In this document: positions 19,201 through 28,749 of the stretch, in pieces | Layout of the letters: each line of letters starts with the position of its first letter | Position numbering within the stretch: the stretch's first letter is position 1 | Assembly (NCBI GenBank): GCA_963711455.1 | Contig: CAVQEH010000006.1 | Coordinates: forward strand, 310,001 to 374,000 | DNA: 64,000 nt | Direction: 5' to 3' | From: DATFVA01 sp963711455 | GTDB lineage: Bacteria; Bacteroidota; Ignavibacteria; Ignavibacteriales; Ignavibacteriaceae | Translations under genes and position numbers: made by a program | Notes under the pieces: model-generated | What the model saw: only the letters and a program-made list of their open reading frames with translations | What the model was told of the DNA's origin: nothing | Database searches by the model: none

Positions 19201-21510
19201 ATGTCACACTTTTCTGATAAACCTGTATTAGATATTGAGGAAAAGACATTTCCTCTGGATGAACTTATCCTGGCAAACCGTGCCCTGGGTTCATCTATGA
19301 ATGGGATTGTTATTACCGATCCGAATCTTCCGGATAATCCGATAATTTTCTGTAATCCTTCATTTGAAAAAATAACCGGTTATAAAGCCAGCGAGGTGCT
19401 CGGCAGAAATTGTCGTTTTCTGCAAGGCGGGGAAACTTCCGCATCAACTTTAGAAAAGATTAAAATTGCAATAAAGCGGAGAGAAGATTGCAAGGTCGTG
19501 CTGGTAAATTATAAAAAAGATGGAACGAAGTTCTGGAATGAACTTTCTATCTCTCCTGTAATTGATGAAAAAGGAGAACTAAAACATTTTATAGGGATTC
19601 AATCCGATATAACCGAAAGAATTGATACTGAAGCTGCATTAAAAACAAGTGAAGAAAAATTCAGAAAAATAGTTGAAAACTTAGATAATGGTATAGTACT
19701 TACGGATGAAAAGGGCATTATAATAGAATGCAATAAAAAGCACGAGGAAATTACCGGAATAAAATCCGAAGATATTCTTGGAGATTATGTCTGGAATATC
19801 CCAGTTTTAAAAATCCTCGAGAATTATAATGAAATAAAAGAAACTATTCGGCAAACTTTAATTACCGGCGAGGTTTCAAATGCAAACCAGGAATTTTTTA
19901 TTCCCAATAACGACAGTAAAAAGGTTATAAGTGTTTTAACTATTGCAATAAAAACTGATAAAGGGTTCAGGCTTTGTAATATAATAAGGGATATCACAAG
20001 ACAATTAGATGATGAAGAAAAAATAAGAACCCTGAGCAGGGCTGTTGAAAATTCTCCTTCGGGAATTTTGCTTTCTGATTTACAGGGAAAAATTATTTAT
20101 GTTAACCCGAGTATTGTTACTATGGGGAATTATGGGAGTGAAAAAGATTTCCTTAATAAAAGTATTTTCGATTTTACAGACGATGCGGGAAAATTAAAAC
20201 TGCAGAATGAAATCTTACCTACAGTTTTATCCGGTGAGAAATGGAACGGGGAGCTGCAGGTGTCTAAGCAAAACGGACAGACATTTCCAATTGAAATTAC
20301 CGGCGGACTGGTAAACCACGATGTAGCCCAGCCTAAATATCTTTTGGCAGTATTCACGGATATATCCGAAAGGAAAAAAGCTGAGTGTGCTCTGAAAGAA
20401 AGTGAAAAAAATTACAGAAATGTTGTTGATAATATTAAAGAAGTAATTTTTCAGACAGATGCAGCCGGGTTGTGGACATTTCTTAATCCTGCCTGGCAAG
20501 AAATAACAGGGTTTTCTTTAAAAGAAAGTCTGGGAGTCAATTTCCTGGATTATGTTCATCCTGATGACAGGGAGAGAAATGCAAAACTGTTCAAACCTTT
20601 AATAAACAGGGAAAAGGAATACTGCAGACATACAATCCGTTATTTAACCAAGGACGGCGGCTTTAAATGGATAGAAGTATTTGCCCGGCTCACTCTCGAT
20701 GAATACGGTAATATAATCGGTACTTCAGGAACTCTTAATGATGTTACGGGAAGACACAAAGCAGAAGAGGAAATAAAGCAATCTCTTGAAAAAGAAATGG
20801 AACTGAACGAATTGAAATCGAGATTTGTTTCTACCATTTCCCATGAATTCAGAACACCGCTCACATCAATCCTTGCTTCGAGTGAACTGCTTCAGAGGTA
20901 TAATTCCAAATGGTCCGATGAAAAGAAAATAGAAGCCTTAAAAAGAATTGAAAAATCGGTTCTTTATATGAACGAAATGATAAATGATGTTCTCACTCTC
21001 AGCAGGGCTGAAACCGGAAAGCTGATTTTCAAACCTGCAAAGGTTGAAATAACAAGAATTGCAAAAAATATTCTTGAAGAAGTAAGGCTGATTGCTTCTC
21101 CCGCACACAAGTTTAATATAGATTTCAGCAATGACGCAATTGAAGCAGTAATTGATGAGAAGCTAATAAGACACGTTATTAATAATCTTTTAAGTAATGC
21201 AGTGAAATATTCTCCACACGGAGGCAACATTTATTTTTCATTGCACAGGATACCAGGCAGACTCGAAATTGTTATCAGGGATGAAGGTATCGGAATTTCG
21301 GAAGAGGATCAGAAGAAACTCTTCCAGCCGTTCTTCAGGGGAACAAATATTGAGAACATTTCGGGTACAGGGCTGGGTCTTTCGATTTTGCAGCGGGCGG
21401 TTCAACTGCATAACGGCACAATAGAATTACACAGCAGTTTGAACAAGGGGACTACTGTTAAGGTTAATATTCCCTTAAAGAGTGGAAATGAAAAAGATAT
21501 TAATAATTGA
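19201..21510 (+). CDS. LOV-PAS sensor histidine kinase (putative blue-light receptor)
   Basis: 769 residues, no membrane segment. Residues 30-140 form a LOV domain: FEKITGYKASEVLGRN followed by CRFLQG, with the photoactive Cys at position 71, then NYKKDGTKFWNEL and IGIQSDITER. Three further PAS modules follow (about 145-260, 265-385, 390-510). HisKA has RFVSTISHEFRTPLTSIL, and HATPase_c has NLLSNAVKYS, IRDEGIGIS and GTGLGLSIL. The stop overlaps the response-regulator start, so it and the LytTR regulator form one pathway. Light response is inferred from family knowledge: in LOV proteins this Cys forms the flavin adduct. Confidence 0.88.
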   Translation: MSHFSDKPVLDIEEKTFPLDELILANRALGSSMNGIVITDPNLPDNPIIFCNPSFEKITGYKASEVLGRNCRFLQGGETSASTLEKIKIAIKRREDCKVVLVNYKKDGTKFWNELSISPVIDEKGELKHFIGIQSDITERIDTEAALKTSEEKFRKIVENLDNGIVLTDEKGIIIECNKKHEEITGIKSEDILGDYVWNIPVLKILENYNEIKETIRQTLITGEVSNANQEFFIPNNDSKKVISVLTIAIKTDKGFRLCNIIRDITRQLDDEEKIRTLSRAVENSPSGILLSDLQGKIIYVNPSIVTMGNYGSEKDFLNKSIFDFTDDAGKLKLQNEILPTVLSGEKWNGELQVSKQNGQTFPIEITGGLVNHDVAQPKYLLAVFTDISERKKAECALKESEKNYRNVVDNIKEVIFQTDAAGLWTFLNPAWQEITGFSLKESLGVNFLDYVHPDDRERNAKLFKPLINREKEYCRHTIRYLTKDGGFKWIEVFARLTLDEYGNIIGTSGTLNDVTGRHKAEEEIKQSLEKEMELNELKSRFVSTISHEFRTPLTSILASSELLQRYNSKWSDEKKIEALKRIEKSVLYMNEMINDVLTLSRAETGKLIFKPAKVEITRIAKNILEEVRLIASPAHKFNIDFSNDAIEAVIDEKLIRHVINNLLSNAVKYSPHGGNIYFSLHRIPGRLEIVIRDEGIGISEEDQKKLFQPFFRGTNIENISGTGLGLSILQRAVQLHNGTIELHSSLNKGTTVKVNIPLKSGNEKDINN

Positions 21511-22255
21511 AGATGACGTATCCATCCAGCAGGTTATTACCGACGTGCTGGAAAATGAAGGCTTCGCTACATTTACAGCCCAGAACGGAAAGGCAGGTCT
21601 TAATCTTGCAAAAGAGATCTTGCCAGACCTGATTATCTGTGACGTTATGATGCCGGTTATGGATGGCTACGAAGTTATTTCAACTTTATTAAAAGAAAAA
21701 GAAACTTCGTTGATTCCTTTTATTTTCCTTTCGGCAAGAGTTGAAAAAGATAATATAAGACATGGAATGGAATTAGGCGCCGATGACTATTTAACCAAAC
21801 CTTTCAAAATTGAAGACCTGTTAAACTCGGTAGAAATAAGATTAAAAAAAAAGGAAATCCTGTTCAACTTTGTTAATGAATCCCGTGAAAAAACATCGGA
21901 AGAAGAAAAGGTTGATAAGGACGGCTACCTTGCGTTAAAGCATAACGGGGGACCGGAGCTTGTAAAAGTCCATTCTATAATTTGCATAACTGCATTTGCA
22001 GATTATACAAATGTTTTTACAATTGAGGGTAAAAGACTTGTTGTAAGACGACTTCTGAAAGAATGGGAAAAAATTCTCCCCGAAAATATCTTTCTGAGAA
22101 TCCACAGGTCGACAATTATAAACATAAATTCAATCGAAAAAATTGAGAATTGGTTTAATAATTCATTATCTGTCCATTTAAAGAACCTCGACGAGCGTTT
22201 TATAATCAGCAGAAGACATTCGGCAAAAATTAAAAATCATCTGCATTATAAATAA
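21482..22255 (+). CDS. LytTR-family response regulator
   Basis: 257 residues. The receiver is at 1-120 (IIEDDVSIQQ, phospho-Asp in LIICDVMMPV, DDYLTKPFK). The LytTR DNA-binding domain is at about 150-255 (ADYTNVFTIEGKRLVVR, FLRIHRSTIININSI, FIISRRHSAKIK). It overlaps the LOV kinase gene by 29 bases, so it is the likely phospho-acceptor of that kinase. Targets are unknown. Confidence 0.92.
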   Translation: MEMKKILIIEDDVSIQQVITDVLENEGFATFTAQNGKAGLNLAKEILPDLIICDVMMPVMDGYEVISTLLKEKETSLIPFIFLSARVEKDNIRHGMELGADDYLTKPFKIEDLLNSVEIRLKKKEILFNFVNESREKTSEEEKVDKDGYLALKHNGGPELVKVHSIICITAFADYTNVFTIEGKRLVVRRLLKEWEKILPENIFLRIHRSTIININSIEKIENWFNNSLSVHLKNLDERFIISRRHSAKIKNHLHYK

Positions 22256-22404
22256 TATATCTGCTCATCTTTCCATTTGAACCTTTATTACAAAAACATA
22301 CCGCTTATTCCCTCTCGATACCTTTTATAGCAATTAGATTCAAAAAAAGGCTTTATAATCGAATATTTAAGTAGACGATAAATAAAAGTTGAGAGGAAAC
22401 TAAA

Positions 22405-23493
22405 ATGAATAAAATACTGGTAATTGAAGATGATGCTTCTGTAAGAAGCAGTCTTATTGAATTATTAAATGAAGAGGGGTTTGATACTTACGATGCTGAG
22501 AACGGAAGATTAGGAATTGAAAAAGCTAAGGAAATTTACCCTGATTTGATTATATCCGACATACTAATGCCGGAAGTGGATGGCTACGGCGTCCTTGAAG
22601 AAATGCAGAAAGACCCGGCGACCTCGTCGATTCCTTTTATATTCCTTTCTGCCAGAACAGAACCAACAGACATCAGAGCAGGTATGAATATCGGAGCCGA
22701 CGATTATTTAACCAAACCTTACAAAGCTGATGATTTACTTAGTGCAGTAAGATCACGCCTGCAGAAGAAAAATGTTTCAGAACAGAAGCTGAATGATATT
22801 TTCAAATCCATTTCTATGTCTTTGCCTCACGAGTTAAGGACTCCCTTAATCGCGGTAATAGGTTATTCCCAGATAATAAAAGAAGACTTACACGATCTCA
22901 AACCTGATGATGTTTATGATATGGCTGAGAGAATAAATTCATCGGGGTATGAATTATTAAGACTCGTTGAAAAGTTCCTTATTTACAGCAGGATGGAAGT
23001 GCTGGGTGCTCTTCATAAAAAATATGATATTATAAACGGGTCACATATAGATGATGTAGATAACCTTATTTCACAATTAGCAACTGAACATGCTGAAAAG
23101 CAAAACAGGCTAAATGATTTGAAACTGGAGCTAACAGAAGCGTCAATTAAAATGTCTGAAGATCATTTCCGGGTTCTTATATCAGAGTTAATTGAAAACG
23201 CTTTCAAATTCTCAAAACAGGGGGATGCCATTGAGATAACTTCCGTAGTTGATGATACTTTCTGCGAAATTAATATTAAAGATAACGGGATAGGTATGAC
23301 GGGAAGCCAGATCAATGAAATAGGAACTCTAAGGCAGTTTGACAGACAGAAAAATTGCCAGACAGGCACAGGATTGGGCTTATCTATTGTACATAAAATT
23401 GCAGAGATTTATAAAACAGGAATTAAGATAGAAAGTGAACCGGGAGTTTCAACTACAGTTAAGGTTTTCATTCCCATTAAGCACATAATTTGA
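22405..23493 (+). CDS. Response regulator-histidine kinase hybrid
   Basis: 362 residues. The receiver is at 1-122 (VIEDDASVRSS, phospho-Asp in LIISDILMPEVDGYG, TKPYKADDL). A HisKA domain follows (SLPHELRTPLIAVIGYSQI), then HATPase_c (LIENAFKFS, KDNGIGMTG, GTGLGLSIV). The receiver is about 45 percent similar by eye to that of the LytTR gene just upstream, which suggests a local duplication. It has a good ribosome-binding site (gagagg) and is separated from the upstream gene by 149 bases that hold no gene. Confidence 0.9.
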   Translation: MNKILVIEDDASVRSSLIELLNEEGFDTYDAENGRLGIEKAKEIYPDLIISDILMPEVDGYGVLEEMQKDPATSSIPFIFLSARTEPTDIRAGMNIGADDYLTKPYKADDLLSAVRSRLQKKNVSEQKLNDIFKSISMSLPHELRTPLIAVIGYSQIIKEDLHDLKPDDVYDMAERINSSGYELLRLVEKFLIYSRMEVLGALHKKYDIINGSHIDDVDNLISQLATEHAEKQNRLNDLKLELTEASIKMSEDHFRVLISELIENAFKFSKQGDAIEITSVVDDTFCEINIKDNGIGMTGSQINEIGTLRQFDRQKNCQTGTGLGLSIVHKIAEIYKTGIKIESEPGVSTTVKVFIPIKHII

Positions 23494-23531
23494 AATAGTT
23501 ATTCTGTATAACTCGTACATAAATATCGTGG

Positions 23532-23562
23532 CAGGCAGTCAATACGGCTGCCTGTTTTTTTT
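23532..23562 (+). terminator. Rho-independent terminator
   Basis: CAGGCAG (23532-23538) and CTGCCTG (23548-23554) make a 7-bp stem around a 9-base loop, followed by a run of eight T. It closes the kinase/regulator block. Confidence 0.85.
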
Positions 23563-24134
23563 ATGCCATTATCCCATCTGCAAAGAAGCTGCTATTAACT
23601 CACTTATAATACTTTTGAGACATGCTTAACCTCGTAGAGTGCTGAAATTCCTCATTCTCACATTCCGAATATTATTTATTTCATCTTTTAAAATGATGTT
23701 AATGAAAATGGTATTTACCTGTAATATTTATTTTACCTGGTATTTTTATTTGGGAGTATTTGTCTTCTGCTGTAATTGTTAAAAGAGATTTTTTAATGGA
23801 TGCATATATACTATACCCCCCAGGTAAAATATTTTTATTTATGCTTTTAATCATTCACAGTTTGTTCGTTCAATATGCTATCAAAAAAGAGTTATAATTA
23901 TTAATCCGGTAAAGCTTCTTAAATCCCCCAAAGCCGGTTAAATCTGCCTACCGGGTAAATAAGCAAATAATTTTCATCGGCAGTGTAATTGGGATTCACT
24001 AATCTGAAATTTTTTAATCTTCCCGGGGAGCAAACAATAATAATTGATTAAATTATAATAAGTAATTTTTAAAATTACTTTCAGTTAAATTCATTGTTAT
24101 AATTGTATTTGAATCTTTTAAACCGGACAAAGCT
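23563..24134. other. Intergenic region, about 570 bases
   Basis: No coding frame with good composition is visible on either strand. Near 23945 it holds a short sequence, CCGGGTAAATAAGCAAATA, that closely matches one inside the integron at 39690. The last 15 bases lead into the M81 peptidase. Nothing else is recognised. Confidence 0.5.
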
Positions 24135-25712
24135 ATGAACAAGACTAAACTCAATTTCTTATTTGTTGTTCTTTTAATAGTGCTGACAGGCTTAAGCGGA
24201 AAAAGTACTGCACAGACAAAGGGTCATAAGATTCCACGGATTGCAATTACAGGATTAGCAATTGAGTCAAGCACTTTTTCACCCGCTGTTACAAATGAAG
24301 AGGCATTTCACGCCAAAACAGGAGACGAAGTATTTTCCTTCTACCCGTTCCTGACTGCGGACTCGATGGATAGAAAAAGGGCAGACTGGATACCAATATT
24401 ATGCGGTCACGCTTTGCCCGGAGGCATAGTAACGAGAGAAGCTTATGAAAGCCTTATGACAAAGATACTTGACATGCTTAAGGCAAATGGTTCTTATGAT
24501 GGTTTGCTGTTTGATATTCATGGGGCGATGAGCGTGATTGGTCTTGAGGATCCTGAAGGTGATATGATTATCAGGATCCGTAAAGTTATAGGGAAGAAAC
24601 CAATAATTTCCACAACAATGGATTTACATGGTAACGTTTCCCGGCGGCTTGCTGAAAATACCGATCTTATCACCTGTTACCGTACAGCTCCTCATGAAGA
24701 TGTGATTGAAACAAAAAAAAGAGCGGCTGAAATTTTGCTTTCGCGAATTGAATCCGGTAAAGGAAAACCGAAATACAAAGCATGGATACCTGTACCGATA
24801 CTGCTTCCCGGTGAAAAAACAAGCACAAGGATTGAACCCGGAAAAAGTCTTTATGCAAAAGTTGCTCCTGCTGCGGATCAGGAAGGCATTCTGGATGCTG
24901 CAATCTGGATTGGTTATGCCTGGGCTGATGAACCCCGTAACCGCGGAGTAGTAATGGTTACAGGTGATGATAAAGATAAAGTTGCTTCCACCGCAGAATA
25001 CCTGGCAAAAAGTTTTTGGGATGTAAGATCTGAATTCGGGTTTGTTGCCCCTACTGCAGACTTAAAAGAATGTCTTGATAAAGCAATTGCAAGCAAAAAG
25101 CATCCGTTTATGATAAGCGATATGGGTGATAACCCAACGGCAGGCGGTGCGGGTGATGTTACGTGGACACTGGAAAAAATTCTTGAACGGGAGGAATTTA
25201 AAACAGAAGACGGACCTTCGTTAATATATGCATCAATACCTGGACCTGAATTGATTGATGCGGCTGTTAAAGCCGGTGCGGGTAATAAAGTTGAAGCATT
25301 TGTCGGTGCTGCAGTTGATCATCGTTATGCTCCTCCTATTAAGCTTTCGGGAATCGTTGAGTCAATTGTGCAGGGCGATCAGTATGCACAAACTGAAGTT
25401 GTGGTGAAAGTAGGAAGCGTACATGTTATTGTTACAAAGAAAAGAAAACCATATCACTATGAAAGTGATTTTACAAAGCTGGGATTAAATCCAAGACAAA
25501 CGGATATTATTGTTGTAAAGATAGGCTACCTTGTACCGGAACTTTATAATATGAGAGGAGACTGGCTGATGGCTCTAACACCCGGCGGTGTTGACCAGGA
25601 CCTGGAGAGGCTCGGCTATAAAAGAATTATCAGACCAATGTTCCCGCTCGATAAAGATATGAAAGACCCTGATCTTAAAGCAAGGTTAATCCCATCATCG
25701 GATGAGCTGTGA
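24135..25712 (+). CDS. M81-family metallopeptidase (MlrC-like), exported
   Basis: 525 residues. An N-terminal signal peptide (hydrophobic core FLFVVLLIVLTGL, cleavage near STAQ) precedes a two-domain M81/MlrC protein. The N-terminal metal-binding domain has ITGLAIESSTFSP, DIHGAMS and TMDLHGNVS (His and Asp metal ligands). The C-terminal domain has SDMGDNPTAGGAGD and ALTPGGVDQD. MlrC acts on linear microcystin in sphingomonads. In other bacteria the substrates are unknown peptides or amides, so no microcystin link is implied. It is a single gene after a long spacer. Confidence 0.85.
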   Translation: MNKTKLNFLFVVLLIVLTGLSGKSTAQTKGHKIPRIAITGLAIESSTFSPAVTNEEAFHAKTGDEVFSFYPFLTADSMDRKRADWIPILCGHALPGGIVTREAYESLMTKILDMLKANGSYDGLLFDIHGAMSVIGLEDPEGDMIIRIRKVIGKKPIISTTMDLHGNVSRRLAENTDLITCYRTAPHEDVIETKKRAAEILLSRIESGKGKPKYKAWIPVPILLPGEKTSTRIEPGKSLYAKVAPAADQEGILDAAIWIGYAWADEPRNRGVVMVTGDDKDKVASTAEYLAKSFWDVRSEFGFVAPTADLKECLDKAIASKKHPFMISDMGDNPTAGGAGDVTWTLEKILEREEFKTEDGPSLIYASIPGPELIDAAVKAGAGNKVEAFVGAAVDHRYAPPIKLSGIVESIVQGDQYAQTEVVVKVGSVHVIVTKKRKPYHYESDFTKLGLNPRQTDIIVVKIGYLVPELYNMRGDWLMALTPGGVDQDLERLGYKRIIRPMFPLDKDMKDPDLKARLIPSSDEL

Positions 25713-25853
25713 TTATTAATAAATTTTAAGGTAAGATATGAAAAATTTATTTTACTTCTTTACCTTTGAATTAATGACACTTACCGGAATGCAAGAATTA
25801 TTTATGTTAAAAATCTTATCCCAAAGTTAAATTAACAGCAGAAGGAAAGAATT

Positions 25854-26219
25854 ATGACAACAAAGCAACTACTTGAAACATATTATGAAGGGTTCGCAAA
25901 GAAAGAAGGGTGGGAGAAAGTAATCTCTGATGACTTCAGGTTTGTTGGCGGGGATATGACAAATACTACTCCGATAATTGGCAAACAAGCATACATTGAA
26001 GTTATTAAAAGGTTCTCCCGCGTTTTTACACAAATGCGTATAAAAAATATGATTGTTGAAGGAGACAAAGCCTGTGTTATTGGTAACTATGATTATGTTT
26101 TTCCAAACAGGCAAAAAATGAATGGCGACGTAGCTGAAATATGGCAGGTGAAAAACGGAAAGCTTGATTCACTTACAATATTTTTTGATACGCTTACTTT
26201 TAATGTTAATTCAAAATGA
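25854..26219 (+). CDS. SnoaL/NTF2-like protein
   Basis: 121 residues, with the cone-like NTF2 fold pattern: N-terminal helix LLETYYEGFAKK, DDFRFVGG, then beta strands ending FFDTLTF. Such proteins are small isomerases or ligand-binding proteins, and many in this family have unassigned roles. A good ribosome-binding site (gaaggaaag) precedes it. Confidence 0.72.
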   Translation: MTTKQLLETYYEGFAKKEGWEKVISDDFRFVGGDMTNTTPIIGKQAYIEVIKRFSRVFTQMRIKNMIVEGDKACVIGNYDYVFPNRQKMNGDVAEIWQVKNGKLDSLTIFFDTLTFNVNSK

Positions 26220-26309
26220 ATATCGGATTCAGTAAGAAAATCATTTCCGGTTCTTCAATTTTGGAATATAAGTTAATAAGGAATCGATAAAACGTTTATG
26301 AAAATTTAA

Positions 26310-26891
26310 ATGGTAATCCCGGTAAACCCCATCAGTATAGTTATTATTGTATGCTGGACAATTTTTTACCTGTACTGGTTAATATCATCTTTTTTTGTTA
26401 AAAGATCCGTTATTAAAAGAGGAACTTCCTGGATTTTATGGAGGGTTGCAGTTATAGTTATAGTTGTACTGCTCTTCAGGTTCATAAAACCGGAAACCAC
26501 CTCATTTTTCAAATTTCTAATCAGGAGTTTATTCAGCTTTGGAATTATAGGAGCTGCCTTAACTGTTATAGGATTAATTACTGCAGTCTGGGCAAGAATT
26601 AATCTCGGAAGCAACTGGAGCGGTTATGTTACCTATAAAGAAAACCAGGAGCTTGTTACTACGGGTCCGTACAGGCTTATCAGGCATCCTATTTATACAG
26701 GAATGATTTTGATGTTCACCGGGACTGTTCTTTATTCCGGCTCTTTGTTTTTAATCCTGATATTTCTGATTGTCTCGATAAATTTTATAATCAGGACAAA
26801 GAGGGAAGAAAAAATAATGATAGAACTTTTCGATGAAAAATATCTTGATTATATTAAAAGAACAAAGAGATTGATTCCCTGGATTTATTAA
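26310..26891 (+). CDS. ICMT/PEMT-like membrane methyltransferase
   Basis: 193 residues with about five membrane segments. The family signature is present: GPYRLIRHPIYTGMI, a hydrophobic stretch, then the acidic pair in TKREEKIMIELFDEKY and YIKRTKRLIPWIY at the C-terminus. SAM-dependent carboxyl or phospholipid methyltransferase is the general family activity. The substrate cannot be stated. Confidence 0.85.
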   Translation: MVIPVNPISIVIIVCWTIFYLYWLISSFFVKRSVIKRGTSWILWRVAVIVIVVLLFRFIKPETTSFFKFLIRSLFSFGIIGAALTVIGLITAVWARINLGSNWSGYVTYKENQELVTTGPYRLIRHPIYTGMILMFTGTVLYSGSLFLILIFLIVSINFIIRTKREEKIMIELFDEKYLDYIKRTKRLIPWIY

Positions 26892-26945
26892 ACAACCTTT
26901 CCAAAACCAGATGCTTATATTTTTTGTTTTATAGGGAGTAATATT

Positions 26946-27254
26946 TTGATCGGAGTTTTTGTTAACACGTTTGTCATGATATTAATCCTGTACATTGTTA
27001 TGAAAAAAGAAGTTGACGAAAGCCCGGCAATGCTCGTAGCAATTCCACTCGGTTTAAGTATTGCCGGTTTAATATTATCGATTTTAACAAAAGACTTTTA
27101 TTGGGTAATATTATTTATTATTACTGTACTTACATTCAGATTTGCTTTCTATAGTGCGTTGTGGCGAATAATCGTTTCATCGGGAATCTGGATTGGATGG
27201 ATCCTGCTGTATCCTCATTTATATTTACTTGTACTTCAGGGAAGGTGGAGTTGA
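26946..27254 (+). CDS. Small integral membrane protein
   Basis: 102 residues, three to four hydrophobic segments (VFVNTFVMILILYIV, AIPLGLSIAGLILSIL, DFYWVILFIITVLTF, IIVSSGIWIGWILLY). The start is a TTG after a GGGAG ribosome-binding site; an in-frame ATG lies ten codons inside. No family recognised. Confidence 0.65.
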   Translation: MIGVFVNTFVMILILYIVMKKEVDESPAMLVAIPLGLSIAGLILSILTKDFYWVILFIITVLTFRFAFYSALWRIIVSSGIWIGWILLYPHLYLLVLQGRWS

Positions 27255-27286
27255 AAATTTTAATTTATTAATGATGTGATAATAAG

Positions 27287-27925
27287 ATGAGTAAAAAGCA
27301 AAAACTAACTAAGAATATAACTGAAGATCAATTTAATAACGGTTACTGGTATGCCGATGAAATCAAATCTTTTGCAAAGGAACTGGGTATTCCTGGTAGC
27401 TCCAGGCTGAGAAAAGACGAACTCGAGAATCTTACCAGGATTTATTTACGGACAGGAAAAATCGGGGCTCAAAACAAAAAGAGAACAGCACCTGCGGGAA
27501 AGAGAGACTTTGAATCAGGACTTAAGCTGAACCTGCAGGTAATCAATTATACCAGCAATAAGGCAACAAAGAATTTTATTAAGCAGGAAGCACTTAAAAT
27601 CAATCCGGCGTTAAAGAAAAAACCGGGCGTAAGTTACAGGCTGAATCGCTGGAGAGAAGAACAAATAACAAAAAGCAAAAAAATAACTTACGGAGACCTT
27701 GTTAAAAAGTATATACAGCTTAATGAAACTGAAGAACCATTTGAAAGGATTCCCCAGGCACGCTATATAAATTTTTTATCTGATTATCTTGCAAACGAAA
27801 AAGAACCTGGAAGAGATGAAGCGATTAAAGCCTGGCAGGAATTAAAGAAACTTAATATTCCCAAAGATTACAGGTCGTGGAAAAATCTTAAAGAAAAACA
27901 AAAAGATAATCAAAGCCCGCGTTGA
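27287..27925 (+). CDS. SAP domain-containing protein
   Basis: 212 residues. Residues about 10-55 form an SAP-like helix-extension-helix (WYADEIKSFAKELGIPGSS then RLRKDELENLTR), preceded by the ITEDQFNNGYWY motif of DUF6434-type proteins. The rest is basic and helical. SAP modules usually bind nucleic acid; no catalytic motif is visible. The start at ATG 27287 follows a weak ribosome-binding site. Confidence 0.72.
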   Translation: MSKKQKLTKNITEDQFNNGYWYADEIKSFAKELGIPGSSRLRKDELENLTRIYLRTGKIGAQNKKRTAPAGKRDFESGLKLNLQVINYTSNKATKNFIKQEALKINPALKKKPGVSYRLNRWREEQITKSKKITYGDLVKKYIQLNETEEPFERIPQARYINFLSDYLANEKEPGRDEAIKAWQELKKLNIPKDYRSWKNLKEKQKDNQSPR

Positions 27926-27958
27926 ATAAAGCAGGCAGCAAATAGATCAGAGGGAATT

Positions 27959-28453
27959 ATGCAAAATAAAATAAACGATTATGTCTGGGCACAATTCGGG
28001 GCATCAATTGAAATGCTTGAAAATGCTGTTGATTTATGTCCGCAAAAAGCCTGGAATCAGAAAAATGATTTTTCTGATTTTTGGTATATAGCTTATCATG
28101 CAATTTTCTGGCTGGATTTTTACCTGGCAGAATCACCTGATAAATTTGTACCGTTATTAAATTTTGGAACAACCGAACTTGATCCCGAAGGGTTACTGCC
28201 CGGTAGAGTATTTTCTAAAGAAGAACTGAAATTATATGTTGATCACTGCAGAACAAAATGCAAAACTACAATTGAAAGCATTGATGAGAAGAAAGGAAAT
28301 ATGGAGTACAGGTTCGGCTCAGTCGAGCTTTCTTTTTTTGAACTGATACTTTATAATATGCGTCATGTTCAGCATCATACCGCTCAACTGAATTTACTTC
28401 TTCGTCAGCAGATTGATTCTGCCCCGAAATGGGTTAAGAGAATAAATGATTAA
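27959..28453 (+). CDS. DinB-like four-helix protein
   Basis: 164 residues. Helical throughout, with the DinB/YfiT metal-site His residues in WYIAYHAIFWLDFYL and LYNMRHVQHHTAQLN. DinB-family proteins include thiol-dependent enzymes and many uncharacterised members. A good ribosome-binding site (gaggg) lies 5-9 bases before the ATG. Confidence 0.82.
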   Translation: MQNKINDYVWAQFGASIEMLENAVDLCPQKAWNQKNDFSDFWYIAYHAIFWLDFYLAESPDKFVPLLNFGTTELDPEGLLPGRVFSKEELKLYVDHCRTKCKTTIESIDEKKGNMEYRFGSVELSFFELILYNMRHVQHHTAQLNLLLRQQIDSAPKWVKRIND

Positions 28454-28530
28454 ATAGTGTACGGTTTTATATTTAAGTAAAATGAGTATTTTCAAAAAGA
28501 AAATAGTTTGAAATTCTGCGGAGACAAAAT

Positions 28531-28749
28531 ATGAATAGCAAAAAATATTTAAGAACATGGGGCAGGATATCTTTAACCGTAATTTTTATAACTGCAAGTG
28601 TTTTCAATTTTATAAGAATAGATTCGGTTTCACATTCTGCAAGCGATACTCTCAGACCGTTTATTATTCAGACAGCAATCTTAATATTATTACTTCTGCC
28701 TGTTTATTACCTGCTTAAGAGAAATAAAAACCCGGCAGCAAAAAAATAA
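28531..28749 (+). CDS. Small membrane protein
   Basis: 72 residues with two hydrophobic segments (LTVIFITASVFNFIR and FIIQTAILILLLLPVYYLL) and a basic C-terminal tail. No family recognised. The ribosome-binding site (gcggag) is acceptable. Confidence 0.55.
   Translation: MNSKKYLRTWGRISLTVIFITASVFNFIRIDSVSHSASDTLRPFIIQTAILILLLLPVYYLLKRNKNPAAKK

Noticed and set aside
22355..22381. Third sigma-28 promoter before the REC-kinase hybrid
   Set aside because: The -10 half (GACGATAA) is close but the -35 half is only ATAA; too weak to call.
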